A stretch of 16,974 nucleotides of DNA from CS1-C013 sp964347265. GTDB taxonomy: Archaea; Aenigmatarchaeota; Aenigmatarchaeia; Aenigmatarchaeales; Aenigmatarchaeaceae. The notes beneath the pieces were generated by a model, which was not told where the DNA came from, did no database searches, and saw only the letters and a list, made by a program, of their open reading frames with translations. The DNA lies in assembly GCA_964347265.1 (NCBI GenBank), contig CAYFXV010000013.1, forward strand, positions 1 to 16,974. Reading direction: 5' to 3'. The translations under genes and the position numbers were made by a program. Each line of letters begins with the position of its first letter. The first letter of the stretch is position 1. Of the stretch, positions 5,006 through 12,013 are shown piece after piece.

Positions 5006-5838
5006 GAATTATTGAAAGAACAGATAATGAAAATAGAAAAGAAAGTAAAACAATTAAATATTTACTTCAAACTGAAGACAACGAGTTTTTCGAAGCTGTT
5101 TTATTATTCGAAGATAAATTAACACTATGCGTCTCCAGTCAGATTGGTTGCCCAATAAAATGTGTTTTTTGCAGAACAGGTTATGGAAAATTTAAAAGAA
5201 ATCTAATTTTTGAGGAGATAGTTAATCAAGTAAAAGAAATTGAAAAAGATATTAACATGAAAGTGGACCGAGTTTCCTATATGGGTATGGGAGAGCCTTT
5301 GCTGAACTTTGATAATGTCGTCAAAAGTATGAGGATATTAAAAAAGAATTTTTATAAATTAAGTACCATTGGAATACCCAATAAGATTCGAAAGCTTGCC
5401 AATCTTGATATTCCTTTAGAGCTTTATTTTTCTTTACATGCTTCATATCAACAAAAAAGAAGAAAGTTAATACCATTCTCTGCAAATCATGATTTGAAAA
5501 AGATTCTAGGCGAATTAAACGAATTTCAAACTAAGAAAGGCAGTTTAATAATATGGTATCTTCTATTAAATAATATAAATGATAGTGATGAAGATGCTGA
5601 AAAGCTTATAGAAACTCTGAAACATCTTAAAGGAAATTTTACAGTATATTTAAAACAATACTGTGATACAGGGCTTAAATTCGGAAGATCAAAAAACAAT
5701 AGAATTATAAAATTTAAAAATATTTTAAATAAACATAATATACCGAACAAATATTCAATTAGTGAAGGCCAAAATATTAATGCTGGATGTGGACAATTAA
5801 AACAAATGTACCTTAAAAATATCGAGGTTAAAATATGA
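4996..5838 (+). CDS. RlmN-like radical SAM RNA methylase, lacking the N-terminal domain
   Basis: A 280-residue RlmN/Cfr-family enzyme. The [4Fe-4S] motif is CPIKCVFC (Cys52, Cys56, Cys59), preceded by TLCVSSQ with Cys45 exactly seven residues before, as Cys118 precedes Cys125 in E. coli RlmN. MGMGEPLLNFDNV, STIGIPNKIRKLA and FSLHA are the family's SAM-binding and core motifs. NAGCGQL near the end supplies Cys265, equivalent to the methyl-carrying Cys355. Both catalytic cysteines being present implies a working methyl-synthase mechanism. Bacterial RlmN is about 370-385 residues; here the N-terminal RNA-binding domain is missing. The start is GTG 4996-4998, with GTGAT three bases upstream inside the kinase gene; TTG 4981 is in frame but lacks a ribosome site. 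It ends in an ATGA overlap with the NUDIX gene. Confidence 0.88.
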   Translation: MCLRIIERTDNENRKESKTIKYLLQTEDNEFFEAVLLFEDKLTLCVSSQIGCPIKCVFCRTGYGKFKRNLIFEEIVNQVKEIEKDINMKVDRVSYMGMGEPLLNFDNVVKSMRILKKNFYKLSTIGIPNKIRKLANLDIPLELYFSLHASYQQKRRKLIPFSANHDLKKILGELNEFQTKKGSLIIWYLLLNNINDSDEDAEKLIETLKHLKGNFTVYLKQYCDTGLKFGRSKNNRIIKFKNILNKHNIPNKYSISEGQNINAGCGQLKQMYLKNIEVKI

Positions 5839-6266
5839 TGTATCTTAAGAAACCAGAGGGTTTTAATGCTAAATTTGAAATAGTGAGTTGTTTTTGTATT
5901 AATAACGGTAAGATACTATTATTGCACAGGCAAACTGATAGACCACAGGGAGAAACATGGGGAGTTCCAGCTGGAAAGATCAAGAAGAATGAAAATGTGA
6001 ATCAAGCTATTATTAGAGAACTTTTTGAAGAGACAGGTGTTCCTTTCTCTCGAAACATGTTAAAATATTTTTCAAAAGTCTTTGTAAGATATCCAGATTA
6101 TGATTTTGTTTATCATATGTTCAGTGCACCCCTAGTTAATAAAAAAAGAGTGAAAATTGATTCCAATGAACATAAAGAATTTTTATGGGTCACTCCAAAA
6201 GATGCCCTACGTCTACAATTAATTCAAGATCTAGATAAGTGTATTAAACTATTTTTTAAATTATAA
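5835..6266 (+). CDS. NUDIX hydrolase
   Basis: A 143-residue NUDIX pyrophosphatase. The complete NUDIX box runs from Gly47 to Val69: G-x5-E53-x7-R61-E62-L-x-E65-E66-x-G68-V69. These residues bind the metals and catalyse cleavage of a nucleoside diphosphate linked to some group. GETWGVPAGK before the box is typical of MutT/ADP-ribose-type proteins; the substrate cannot be assigned. ATG 5835 overlaps the TGA of the upstream gene as ATGA, with a second ATG at 5838, so it is translationally coupled with the RlmN-like gene. The context suggests cleaning or recycling of a nucleotide used or made by its operon partners. Confidence 0.9.
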   Translation: MMYLKKPEGFNAKFEIVSCFCINNGKILLLHRQTDRPQGETWGVPAGKIKKNENVNQAIIRELFEETGVPFSRNMLKYFSKVFVRYPDYDFVYHMFSAPLVNKKRVKIDSNEHKEFLWVTPKDALRLQLIQDLDKCIKLFFKL

Positions 6267-6304
6267 TAAAACTTGATTTGTTTTACAAGAATTTAGGTGG
6301 TAAA

Positions 6305-7579
6305 TTGTTAATAAAAAACGCTAGATTCATAGTAACCCAAAATAAAGAAAGACAAATAATTGAAAACAAAGATATACTTATTTCTGAAAATAAAATTATT
6401 GAGATTGGAAACAAACTATCAAAAGATGATGAGGTCATAAACGCTAGTAACAAGATCGTGATTCCCGGATTGATAAATTCTCACATTCATTCTCCCATGA
6501 TATTGTTCAGAGGTATATCAGATGAAAAAGACCTTCATGGTTGGTTAGACGAAGAGATAGCTCCTGTCGAAAGTAGAATGAATGAAGAAAAAGCATATTA
6601 TGGGACACTACTATCGATATTAGAACAAATATCAACTGGCACAACAACCTTTAATGAAATGTATTCTTTTACGGAGTCTATTATTAGAGCTGTTAACAAA
6701 TCTGGTATCAGAGCTTTTATAGGTAAAGGTTTGAGAGATGGGAATAATCCTGAAAAAGCTGACGACGAAATAAAAAAATACGAGAGAATAATTCAAATGA
6801 TAAAAAGAAATAAGGGATTAATAAAACCAGTTTTAGGATTACATTGGACTCTGACTTGTTCAGATGAATTAATAAAGAAACTTATTGAAATGAATAGAGA
6901 AAATTTCTTAATAAATATGCATGTTTCCGAGACTAGAAGAGAATTCAAGGAAAATTTAAGAATTTTTAAAAAAAGACCAATTGAAAGATTGAAAGAACTT
7001 GGATTATTAAATGAAAATTTTGTTGCTATTCATTGCATTTATGTTTCAGAAGGTGAAATCAATGATTTAGCAAGAATGAATTGTAAAGTAGTGCATAATC
7101 CCACTACTAATATGAAGCTTGTAGATGGTATTTGTCCTGTAGCTAAAATGTTGACTAGTGGTGTTAATGTATCTATAGGTAGTGATAGCCCAGCTTCTAA
7201 TGATAACCTCAATATGTTTGAAGAAATGAAAATAACTTCTCTTTTACAAAGAATAAATACTAAAAGAGCAAACGCCATAACATCCCAAACTGCTTTTGAT
7301 TTATCTACTACAAATGCTGCTAAAACATTAGATATGGAAAATGAAATTGGTAGCATTGATATAGGAAAGAAAGCAGATATTGTTTTTATAAATAAAGATG
7401 AAATTACAATAAATCCAATACTCGGAAAGAATGGCTTACTATCAAACTTAATATATTCTTTTGATGGAAGAGTGAGTGACGTTATGGTCAATGGTAAGTT
7501 TTTGTTAAAAGATTATGAGTTCTTAACCTTGGACAAAAATGCCATAATTGAAAAAATAAGAGAATTGAACATATATTGA
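6305..7579 (+). CDS. mtaD: Amidohydrolase of the MtaD/DadD (5'-deoxyadenosine / SAH / MTA deaminase) family
   Basis: A 424-residue TrzA/ATZ-type metal-dependent deaminase. Metal and catalytic residues are visible: H60-x-H62 in NSHIHS, His206 and Glu209 in MHVSET, His243 in AIHC, and Asp294 in GSDSPAS. VVHNPTTNMKL and NLNMFEEMK are signature blocks of the MTA/SAH/5'-deoxyadenosine deaminase group. In methanogens this family (DadD) converts 5'-deoxyadenosine, SAH and methylthioadenosine to inosine forms. The start is TTG 6305-6307 (MLIKNARFIV), the family's usual beginning, with GGTGGT three bases before; the upstream in-frame TTG at 6278 is less likely. Last gene of the operon, 38 bp after the NUDIX stop. 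The exact substrate is inferred, not proved. Confidence 0.87.
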   Translation: MLIKNARFIVTQNKERQIIENKDILISENKIIEIGNKLSKDDEVINASNKIVIPGLINSHIHSPMILFRGISDEKDLHGWLDEEIAPVESRMNEEKAYYGTLLSILEQISTGTTTFNEMYSFTESIIRAVNKSGIRAFIGKGLRDGNNPEKADDEIKKYERIIQMIKRNKGLIKPVLGLHWTLTCSDELIKKLIEMNRENFLINMHVSETRREFKENLRIFKKRPIERLKELGLLNENFVAIHCIYVSEGEINDLARMNCKVVHNPTTNMKLVDGICPVAKMLTSGVNVSIGSDSPASNDNLNMFEEMKITSLLQRINTKRANAITSQTAFDLSTTNAAKTLDMENEIGSIDIGKKADIVFINKDEITINPILGKNGLLSNLIYSFDGRVSDVMVNGKFLLKDYEFLTLDKNAIIEKIRELNIY

Positions 7580-7598
7580 ATTGAGTCTTCTTTCCCAA

Positions 7599-7607
7599 CT
7601 TATAAAA
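7599..7607 (+). promoter_or_regulatory. TATA box of the eS8 gene
   Basis: CTTATAAAA, about 46 bases before ATG 7649, placing transcription start near 7630 with a short leader that contains the GTGAT ribosome site. A pyrimidine-rich TCTTCTTTCCC at 7586-7596, just before it, may help terminate the upstream operon. Confidence 0.55.
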
Positions 7608-7648
7608 GATATTTAAATATAACGACTAATAATTCATAAAGTGATATA

Positions 7649-8035
7649 ATGGCAATAATTCAGCATAAAAGCAAAAGAAAATCTACTAGTGGATTAAGAA
7701 AAAAACAAAGAAAGAAAAAGAAAAGAGATTTTGGCAGTGATTTTATTCCTATAAAAATTGGAGATCAAAGAAAAAAAACTATAGAAGGTTTAGCTAGTAC
7801 TAGAAAAAGAAGATTGCTTCAAACAGATAAAGCAAATGTTTTTGATAAGTCCACAGGAAAGGCACAATTAACAAAAATATTAGATGTCAAAGAAAATACT
7901 GCTAATCCACACTTTGTTAGAATGGGAATAATAACAAAAGGGGCTGTTATTGAGACTGAATTGGGATTGGCAAAAGTTATTTCTAGACCTGGACAAGATG
8001 GAGTTGTGAATGCAATTAAGATTGAAAAGAAATAA
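7649..8035 (+). CDS. rps8e: Small-subunit ribosomal protein eS8
   Basis: A 128-residue archaeal eS8, close to the usual ~125-130. Conserved blocks are the basic N-terminus with SGLRKKQRKKKKRDFGSDF, RKRRLLQTDKANVFDKSTGKAQLTKILDVKENTANPHFVRMGIITKGAVIETELG, and VISRPGQDGVVNAIKIE. It binds 16S rRNA in the small subunit. ATG 7649 follows GTGAT (7641-7645) by three bases. It is a single gene with its own TATA box and faces purM tail to tail with only 11 bases between stops. Confidence 0.97.
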   Translation: MAIIQHKSKRKSTSGLRKKQRKKKKRDFGSDFIPIKIGDQRKKTIEGLASTRKRRLLQTDKANVFDKSTGKAQLTKILDVKENTANPHFVRMGIITKGAVIETELGLAKVISRPGQDGVVNAIKIEKK

Positions 8036-8046
8036 AAATTTAGATT

Positions 8047-9183
8047 TTAGAAAGATATAACTTTATTTGTTTTATAATAACCTTTACTTACAATTCTTAT
8101 ACCAGGTTCTTTTTTAACTTCTCCTATTAATTTTGCTTCTATATTATGATTATTTGCTATTTTAATTACACCTTCTGGTTCAGGTGTAACTACAGTCATA
8201 CCTTGTCCCATATTCCATGATCTATATGATTCTTCATCTGAAATATTTCCTATTTCTTGGCAATGTAACATCAATTCACAAGGTTCAAAAGCATCATCAA
8301 TATAAGCTCCAAGATTATTTGGTTTAAGAATTCTCCCTAATTTACCAGGCATACCACCGCCTGTTATGTGAGCAATACCATGAATTTCTACTTTTGGTTC
8401 TCCTTCAAATCCACCAGTCATATCAACAATTGTTTTAGAATAAATTCTAGAAGGATGAAGCGCCAATTCTCCTAAATTTTGTCCTCCGAATTCTTCTTCA
8501 TGCCATTTTTCTCCATATACCTTTTCCAAAGTTTTTCTTACAAGAGATATACCATTTGATCTGAAACCCTCTTCTTTTAAACTAACTAAACCATCATGAG
8601 GTTTGATTTCAAAGCCTGTTAAAGCTTTGCTTTCTCTTAAAAATGATACAACACCACCTGCCCAATTATAATTGAAATCACCATAACCTCTGATTCTGTA
8701 TCCAAGTTCTGCTATTTCACCATTTATTATAGCAACACCAGCCTCTTTAGCTGAAGCAACCATTCCATCTGCAAGTTGTTGTATGAAATTCAAGTAAATT
8801 GTTTTGTCTCCTCCTTCACCTTTCCATAATTTGTTAACATCTAAAATAGAACCAACTAAAACAGGCTCTGAATTATAACGAACTGAATCATCACAAAGCA
8901 TTGCAAGCAAGTCATAAGCTACAGTATCATGTTTACAATTTCTTTCAGCTATCTCCACCTTTGTTCCAACACCATCAAAACTTTTTGACATGATAGAATC
9001 TGAAGGTAGGCCACCAACTCTAATTCCTCTTAAACCAGAAAAATGTTCAAAAGGAATAAAAACTTCTCCTAACTTTCCTTTTCTGTTTTCCCAAGTTTTT
9101 TTAGAAGCTTCATACATTATTTTTGAAGCTTCTTCTTCAAGATCAATATCAACTCCAGCATCTCTATAAGTTAAAGCTGTCAA
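8047..9183 (-). CDS. purM: Phosphoribosylformylglycinamidine cyclo-ligase (AIR synthase)
   Basis: PurM closes the imidazole ring of the purine precursor, converting FGAM plus ATP to AIR. The 378-residue product has TYRDAGVDID at the start, SFDGVGTKVEIA (ATP-binding loop), DLLAMLCDDSVRYNSEPV, an EEGFRSNGISLVR segment, HITGGGMPGKLGRIL and WNMGQGMTVV, all typical. It is slightly longer than bacterial PurM (~345), as archaeal forms often are. I use TTG 9181-9183, which has GGTG (9190-9193) upstream and leaves a family-like N-terminus. GTG 9192 or TTG 9195 are alternatives that would lengthen it slightly. It follows the endonuclease IV-like gene by about 37 bp and may be the last gene of the long operon from cca. 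No other purine-synthesis gene is in the window. Confidence 0.93.
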   Translation of the reverse strand: MTALTYRDAGVDIDLEEEASKIMYEASKKTWENRKGKLGEVFIPFEHFSGLRGIRVGGLPSDSIMSKSFDGVGTKVEIAERNCKHDTVAYDLLAMLCDDSVRYNSEPVLVGSILDVNKLWKGEGGDKTIYLNFIQQLADGMVASAKEAGVAIINGEIAELGYRIRGYGDFNYNWAGGVVSFLRESKALTGFEIKPHDGLVSLKEEGFRSNGISLVRKTLEKVYGEKWHEEEFGGQNLGELALHPSRIYSKTIVDMTGGFEGEPKVEIHGIAHITGGGMPGKLGRILKPNNLGAYIDDAFEPCELMLHCQEIGNISDEESYRSWNMGQGMTVVTPEPEGVIKIANNHNIEAKLIGEVKKEPGIRIVSKGYYKTNKVISF

Positions 9184-9220
9184 GATAAACACCAATAACT
9201 TTATTTAGAAAGTAAAAAAT

Positions 9221-10063
9221 TTAAGTCTTATCTCTGTTAAATCTGTATCCCAACTTCTCAAATATTTTTTTCATTAATAAACTGTCCTGTTCTAAAATTG
9301 GACTCTCGGAAATTATGGTTATATCAGTTTTTCTTTTAAGAATTTCTTTGGCAAATGGTTCAAAATCAGGTCCAGCCTCTCTCATGGGAACATGATGTCT
9401 TTCATTGCCTCTGCCAATTCCAACTAAAGAATATTTTATCCCTGAAAAATGAGAATGATATTTTTTTAATTTCAAGATTTTTAATTTATCAAAAATTTCT
9501 TTGTAATTAACATTACCTCCATTTCTTGCGTAGATGTGAGCAGGATCCAGATATGGAATTACATTTTTTAATTTTTTACAAATTTTTATTATTTCATCTA
9601 AAGTTCCCCATGATTTTTGTTTTCCCATTGTTTCCATCCCAAAATCAACATCCAATTTATTCTTTTTTATATTGTCATTGATTTCTTTGCAAGCTTCAAA
9701 AATCATTTTATCAGCCCTTTCTTTGTCCTTCCCATAATATCCAGCATGGACTGCAACAACAGTTGCATTCATTATATTACCTCTTTCCAAAGAATCTATT
9801 ATTCTTTTTTTACTATCCTTTACTACTTTCTTTTTTTCACTTGCCAGATTAACAAAATATGGAACATGAATTGATAGTTCAACATCTAAGTCTTTTGCAA
9901 CTTCCCCTATTTTTTTAGCAGTTTCTAAAGACATGTGAATTCCATGGGTGAAAGAAATTTCCATAGCATTTAATCCTAGTTCTGATACTGTTTTAACACC
10001 TTCTACCGAAGATTTTCCTTTACAAGAAATAGGTATTCCTGATGGTCCTAAACGAATTTTCAT
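9221..10063 (-). CDS. nfo: Endonuclease IV-like TIM-barrel AP endonuclease
   Basis: A 280-residue xylose-isomerase-like TIM-barrel protein close to endonuclease IV, which cuts DNA 5' to abasic sites in base-excision repair. Metal-binding segments in family order are SIHVPYFVNLAS, VVAVHAGYYG, GMETMG, LDPAHIYAR, HSHFSG and SESP near the end. Divergence from E. coli Nfo (HAG for HPG, DPAH for DTCH) is typical of archaeal members. ATG 10061-10063 is chosen over a longer in-frame TTG because it gives the family N-terminus MKIRLGPSGIPIS and overlaps the upstream stop as ATGA. Its direct partner is a 3'-phosphoesterase, so the two may process the same damaged DNA ends. A sugar-isomerase role is less likely. 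Confidence 0.88.
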   Translation of the reverse strand: MKIRLGPSGIPISCKGKSSVEGVKTVSELGLNAMEISFTHGIHMSLETAKKIGEVAKDLDVELSIHVPYFVNLASEKKKVVKDSKKRIIDSLERGNIMNATVVAVHAGYYGKDKERADKMIFEACKEINDNIKKNKLDVDFGMETMGKQKSWGTLDEIIKICKKLKNVIPYLDPAHIYARNGGNVNYKEIFDKLKILKLKKYHSHFSGIKYSLVGIGRGNERHHVPMREAGPDFEPFAKEILKRKTDITIISESPILEQDSLLMKKIFEKLGYRFNRDKT

Positions 10064-10476
10064 TTTTGTTCCTTCTTCTTGAAAAACAACCAATTTTTGG
10101 GTGGTTTGAACTTTACTAAAACATAGATTCCCTTTAACTTCTTACCATTTATTTTGAAAACTATTTTCTTATCTTTAACGCTTATTGGTTCATAAGTTCC
10201 TTTGTCCCATATTTTAACTTTTCCAGCTCCATATTGTCCTTCTTCTATTATGCCTTCAAAATCTTTATAAGCATATTCATGATCTTCAACCTGGATGGCT
10301 AAAATCCTTCTTTTATTTGCTTCTTTGATATTTTTTGGAATAGCCCAACTTTTCAAAACACCTTTTCTTTCAAGTCTTAAATCAAAATGATGATTTCTCG
10401 CCCAATGTTCATGAACCACATAAACTAACTTTTTGTTAGATGGCATTTTTACCAGATTTAATATCGTTCCTCCCAT
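10060..10476 (-). CDS. LigD-type 3'-phosphoesterase domain protein (stand-alone)
   Basis: A 138-residue protein consisting only of the phosphoesterase (PE) module of bacterial LigD, which trims 3'-phosphate and 3'-ribonucleotide ends. The catalytic set of Pseudomonas LigD (His42, His48, Asp50, Arg52, His84, Tyr88) is matched with identical spacing by His24, His30, Asp32, Arg34, His66 and Tyr70. VLKSWAIPK, VEDHEYAYKDFEG and GQYGAGKVKIWDKGTYEP are further signatures. No ligase, primase or Ku gene is nearby. ATG 10474-10476 shares one base with the upstream TAA; ATG 10444-10446 would give MPSNKKLVYVVHEH and is also plausible. The end overlaps nfo by four bases (ATGA). Confidence 0.93.
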   Translation of the reverse strand: MGGTILNLVKMPSNKKLVYVVHEHWARNHHFDLRLERKGVLKSWAIPKNIKEANKRRILAIQVEDHEYAYKDFEGIIEEGQYGAGKVKIWDKGTYEPISVKDKKIVFKINGKKLKGIYVLVKFKPPKNWLFFKKKEQK

Positions 10477-10826
10477 TAAGGAGGTCCTTCTTCCTCTTCC
10501 TTTTCTTCCTTACCTTTTTCTTTAGATTCTCTTTCTTCGGGTGGTGAAACATCTACTTCACCTTCAGAGATAATAAATTTATTTATTTTATTATCATAAA
10601 TCCAAACCAAAATACATGATAACAAATAAGAAACAATTAAGACAATGACAGTTACAATTAAATCTAAATCCGGTGGTTGTGATTCAAATAAGAATTTTAT
10701 TATAGAGACTCCACCAAAAAGAATAATATCATTTGATACTTTTTGAGGCAATATTAAAAATAATATAATAAATAATACAATCTTTCTCCATTCGGGCTTT
10801 AAAAATTTTAAAAAATTTAAGTTCAT
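10476..10826 (-). CDS. Small membrane protein with FLKPEW N-terminus, paralogue of 11738-12013
   Basis: A 116-residue protein of unknown function. A short amphipathic start, MNLNFLKFLKPEWRKI, runs into a hydrophobic helix (residues ~16-27). A second long membrane region (~57-80) includes SYLLSCILVWIYDN, and the last ~25 residues are strongly acidic (EERESKEKGKEEKEEEEGPP). The N-terminal FLKPxW(R/K)(K/R) and the C-terminal YLLSC-(I/L)-V-x-IY are shared with the gene at 11738-12013 on the other side of RNase Z, so the two are paralogues. ATG 10826 is preceded by GTGAT at three bases; the TGA of RNase Z lies inside that GTGAT. I recognise the FLKPxW type as common in small archaeal genomes, without a known role. 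Confidence 0.8.
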   Translation of the reverse strand: MNLNFLKFLKPEWRKIVLFIILFLILPQKVSNDIILFGGVSIIKFLFESQPPDLDLIVTVIVLIVSYLLSCILVWIYDNKINKFIISEGEVDVSPPEERESKEKGKEEKEEEEGPP

Positions 10827-10830
10827 TTAA

Positions 10831-11733
10831 TCACTTTAGAATTATTTTCATCATATCTTTAGCAATTTCAGTATTTTTAAAAATCGACTTAGCAGCATTT
10901 AAAACCTCTTCTGTTGTTTTATACCTTCTACTAAGATGAGTTAAAATTAATTTTTTGATTTTGTATTTTTTAGACAGTTTTGCAATTTCTGTAGCAGAAG
11001 AATGAGGCCTTTCTTTTTCCATGGGTTCAGCAAATGTTCCGTCATGAATTAATAAATCAGCTTCTTTAGAAAATTCAAAGAGTTCTTTGCAAGGCATGGT
11101 GTCTCCAGAATAAGTAATTTTTCTACCTATTCTTTTTTTTGCTACTTGTTCTAATTTTATAACTTTGTTTTTTACTTTTATTTTACCTTTTTCTTTTATT
11201 TTTCTCATTTGTATTCCTGTTAATCCAAACTTCTTAGCTTTTTTAACATCAATATTCCAGCTATCTTTCTCTTTAAAACAATAACCAAAGGCAGGAATAG
11301 AATGTATGACTTTTATAGCATAGACCTCATAAGAATTATTTTCAAATATTTTTTCAATTTTCTTATCTTCATCACAGTTATGAGAAATTATCTCGAATCC
11401 GATTCCCCAATAGCTTAGTTCAATTAATGCGTCAATGAATCTTGATGCTTCTGGTCCATAAACTTCTAAAGGTTTTTTTCTTCTAGACAAATGTAAACTT
11501 TCTATTAAAGGCAGAAGACCTGCAAAATGATCCGCATGCCAGTGAGTTATGAAAATTTTGGATATTTTCATAGGAGAAACTCTTGCTTTTTGTAGTTGTA
11601 ATTGTGTTCCTTCACCACAATCAAAAAGAATGTAATCACTACCATAGTGTAAAAGAATGGCTGGATGTTTCCTTTTTAAACTTGGAATAGCAGCACCTGT
11701 TCCTAAAAGCGTTATATTAATAGGTTCTGGCAT
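10831..11733 (-). CDS. rnz: Ribonuclease Z (tRNA 3'-processing endonuclease)
   Basis: A 300-residue metallo-beta-lactamase nuclease that removes the 3' trailer of tRNA precursors. It has LLGTGAAIPSLKRKHPAILL (the tRNA-binding P-x-x-K-R block), LFDCGEGTQ, the zinc motif H64-W-H66-A-D68-H69, FGYCFKEKD, YSGDTMPC and a late HSSATE plus LTHLS. The start is ATG 11731-11733 (MPEPINITLLGTG), preceded by GTGAT at three bases; a longer in-frame start lacks support. It is co-transcribed behind cca, the other tRNA 3'-end enzyme: RNase Z cuts and the CCA enzyme then adds CCA. That fits the CCA-less tRNA-Lys gene in this window. Confidence 0.95.
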   Translation of the reverse strand: MPEPINITLLGTGAAIPSLKRKHPAILLHYGSDYILFDCGEGTQLQLQKARVSPMKISKIFITHWHADHFAGLLPLIESLHLSRRKKPLEVYGPEASRFIDALIELSYWGIGFEIISHNCDEDKKIEKIFENNSYEVYAIKVIHSIPAFGYCFKEKDSWNIDVKKAKKFGLTGIQMRKIKEKGKIKVKNKVIKLEQVAKKRIGRKITYSGDTMPCKELFEFSKEADLLIHDGTFAEPMEKERPHSSATEIAKLSKKYKIKKLILTHLSRRYKTTEEVLNAAKSIFKNTEIAKDMMKIILK

Positions 11734-11737
11734 AAAA

Positions 11738-12013
11738 TCACTTTTCAATTTTTTCGTATATTAAAATAACTAAACAACTTAATAGATATAATACAAATAA
11801 AACAAGAAGATAACAAAAGAAAGTTAATGTGAAAAAATTAACATAATCTTTCATTCCTTTAAAAAAATGATTATAGATATTTAAAAAAAATTCCACGATG
11901 TAATCTTTTTTATATAAATAGCGTATCAATAAAGTTTCAGACATAAAAATTAATACAAAAACTAAATAAATTATTAATCTTTTCCAGTCTGGCTTTAAGA
12001 ACTTTTTTAACAT
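11738..12013 (-). CDS. Small membrane protein with FLKPDW N-terminus, paralogue of 10476-10826
   Basis: A 91-residue protein of unknown function. It begins MLKKFLKPDWKRLIIYLVF, contains two or three hydrophobic segments (about residues 11-27, 53-72 and 73-85), and ends LYLLSCLVILIYEKIEK. It shares both the N-terminal FLKPxW(R/K)(K/R) and the YLLSC-L-V-x-IY end with the protein encoded at 10476-10826 but lacks that protein's acidic tail. ATG 12011-12013 overlaps the cca stop (TGATG) and has GTGGT three bases before TTG-adjacent ATG. It lies between cca and rnz, with its TGA inside the RNase Z ribosome site. Confidence 0.78.
   Translation of the reverse strand: MLKKFLKPDWKRLIIYLVFVLIFMSETLLIRYLYKKDYIVEFFLNIYNHFFKGMKDYVNFFTLTFFCYLLVLFVLYLLSCLVILIYEKIEK

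Noticed and set aside
7039..7491. Long minus-strand open frame inside the deaminase gene
   Set aside because: The plus-strand frame carries all metal-binding motifs of a known family; the antisense frame has no recognisable domain or promoter.
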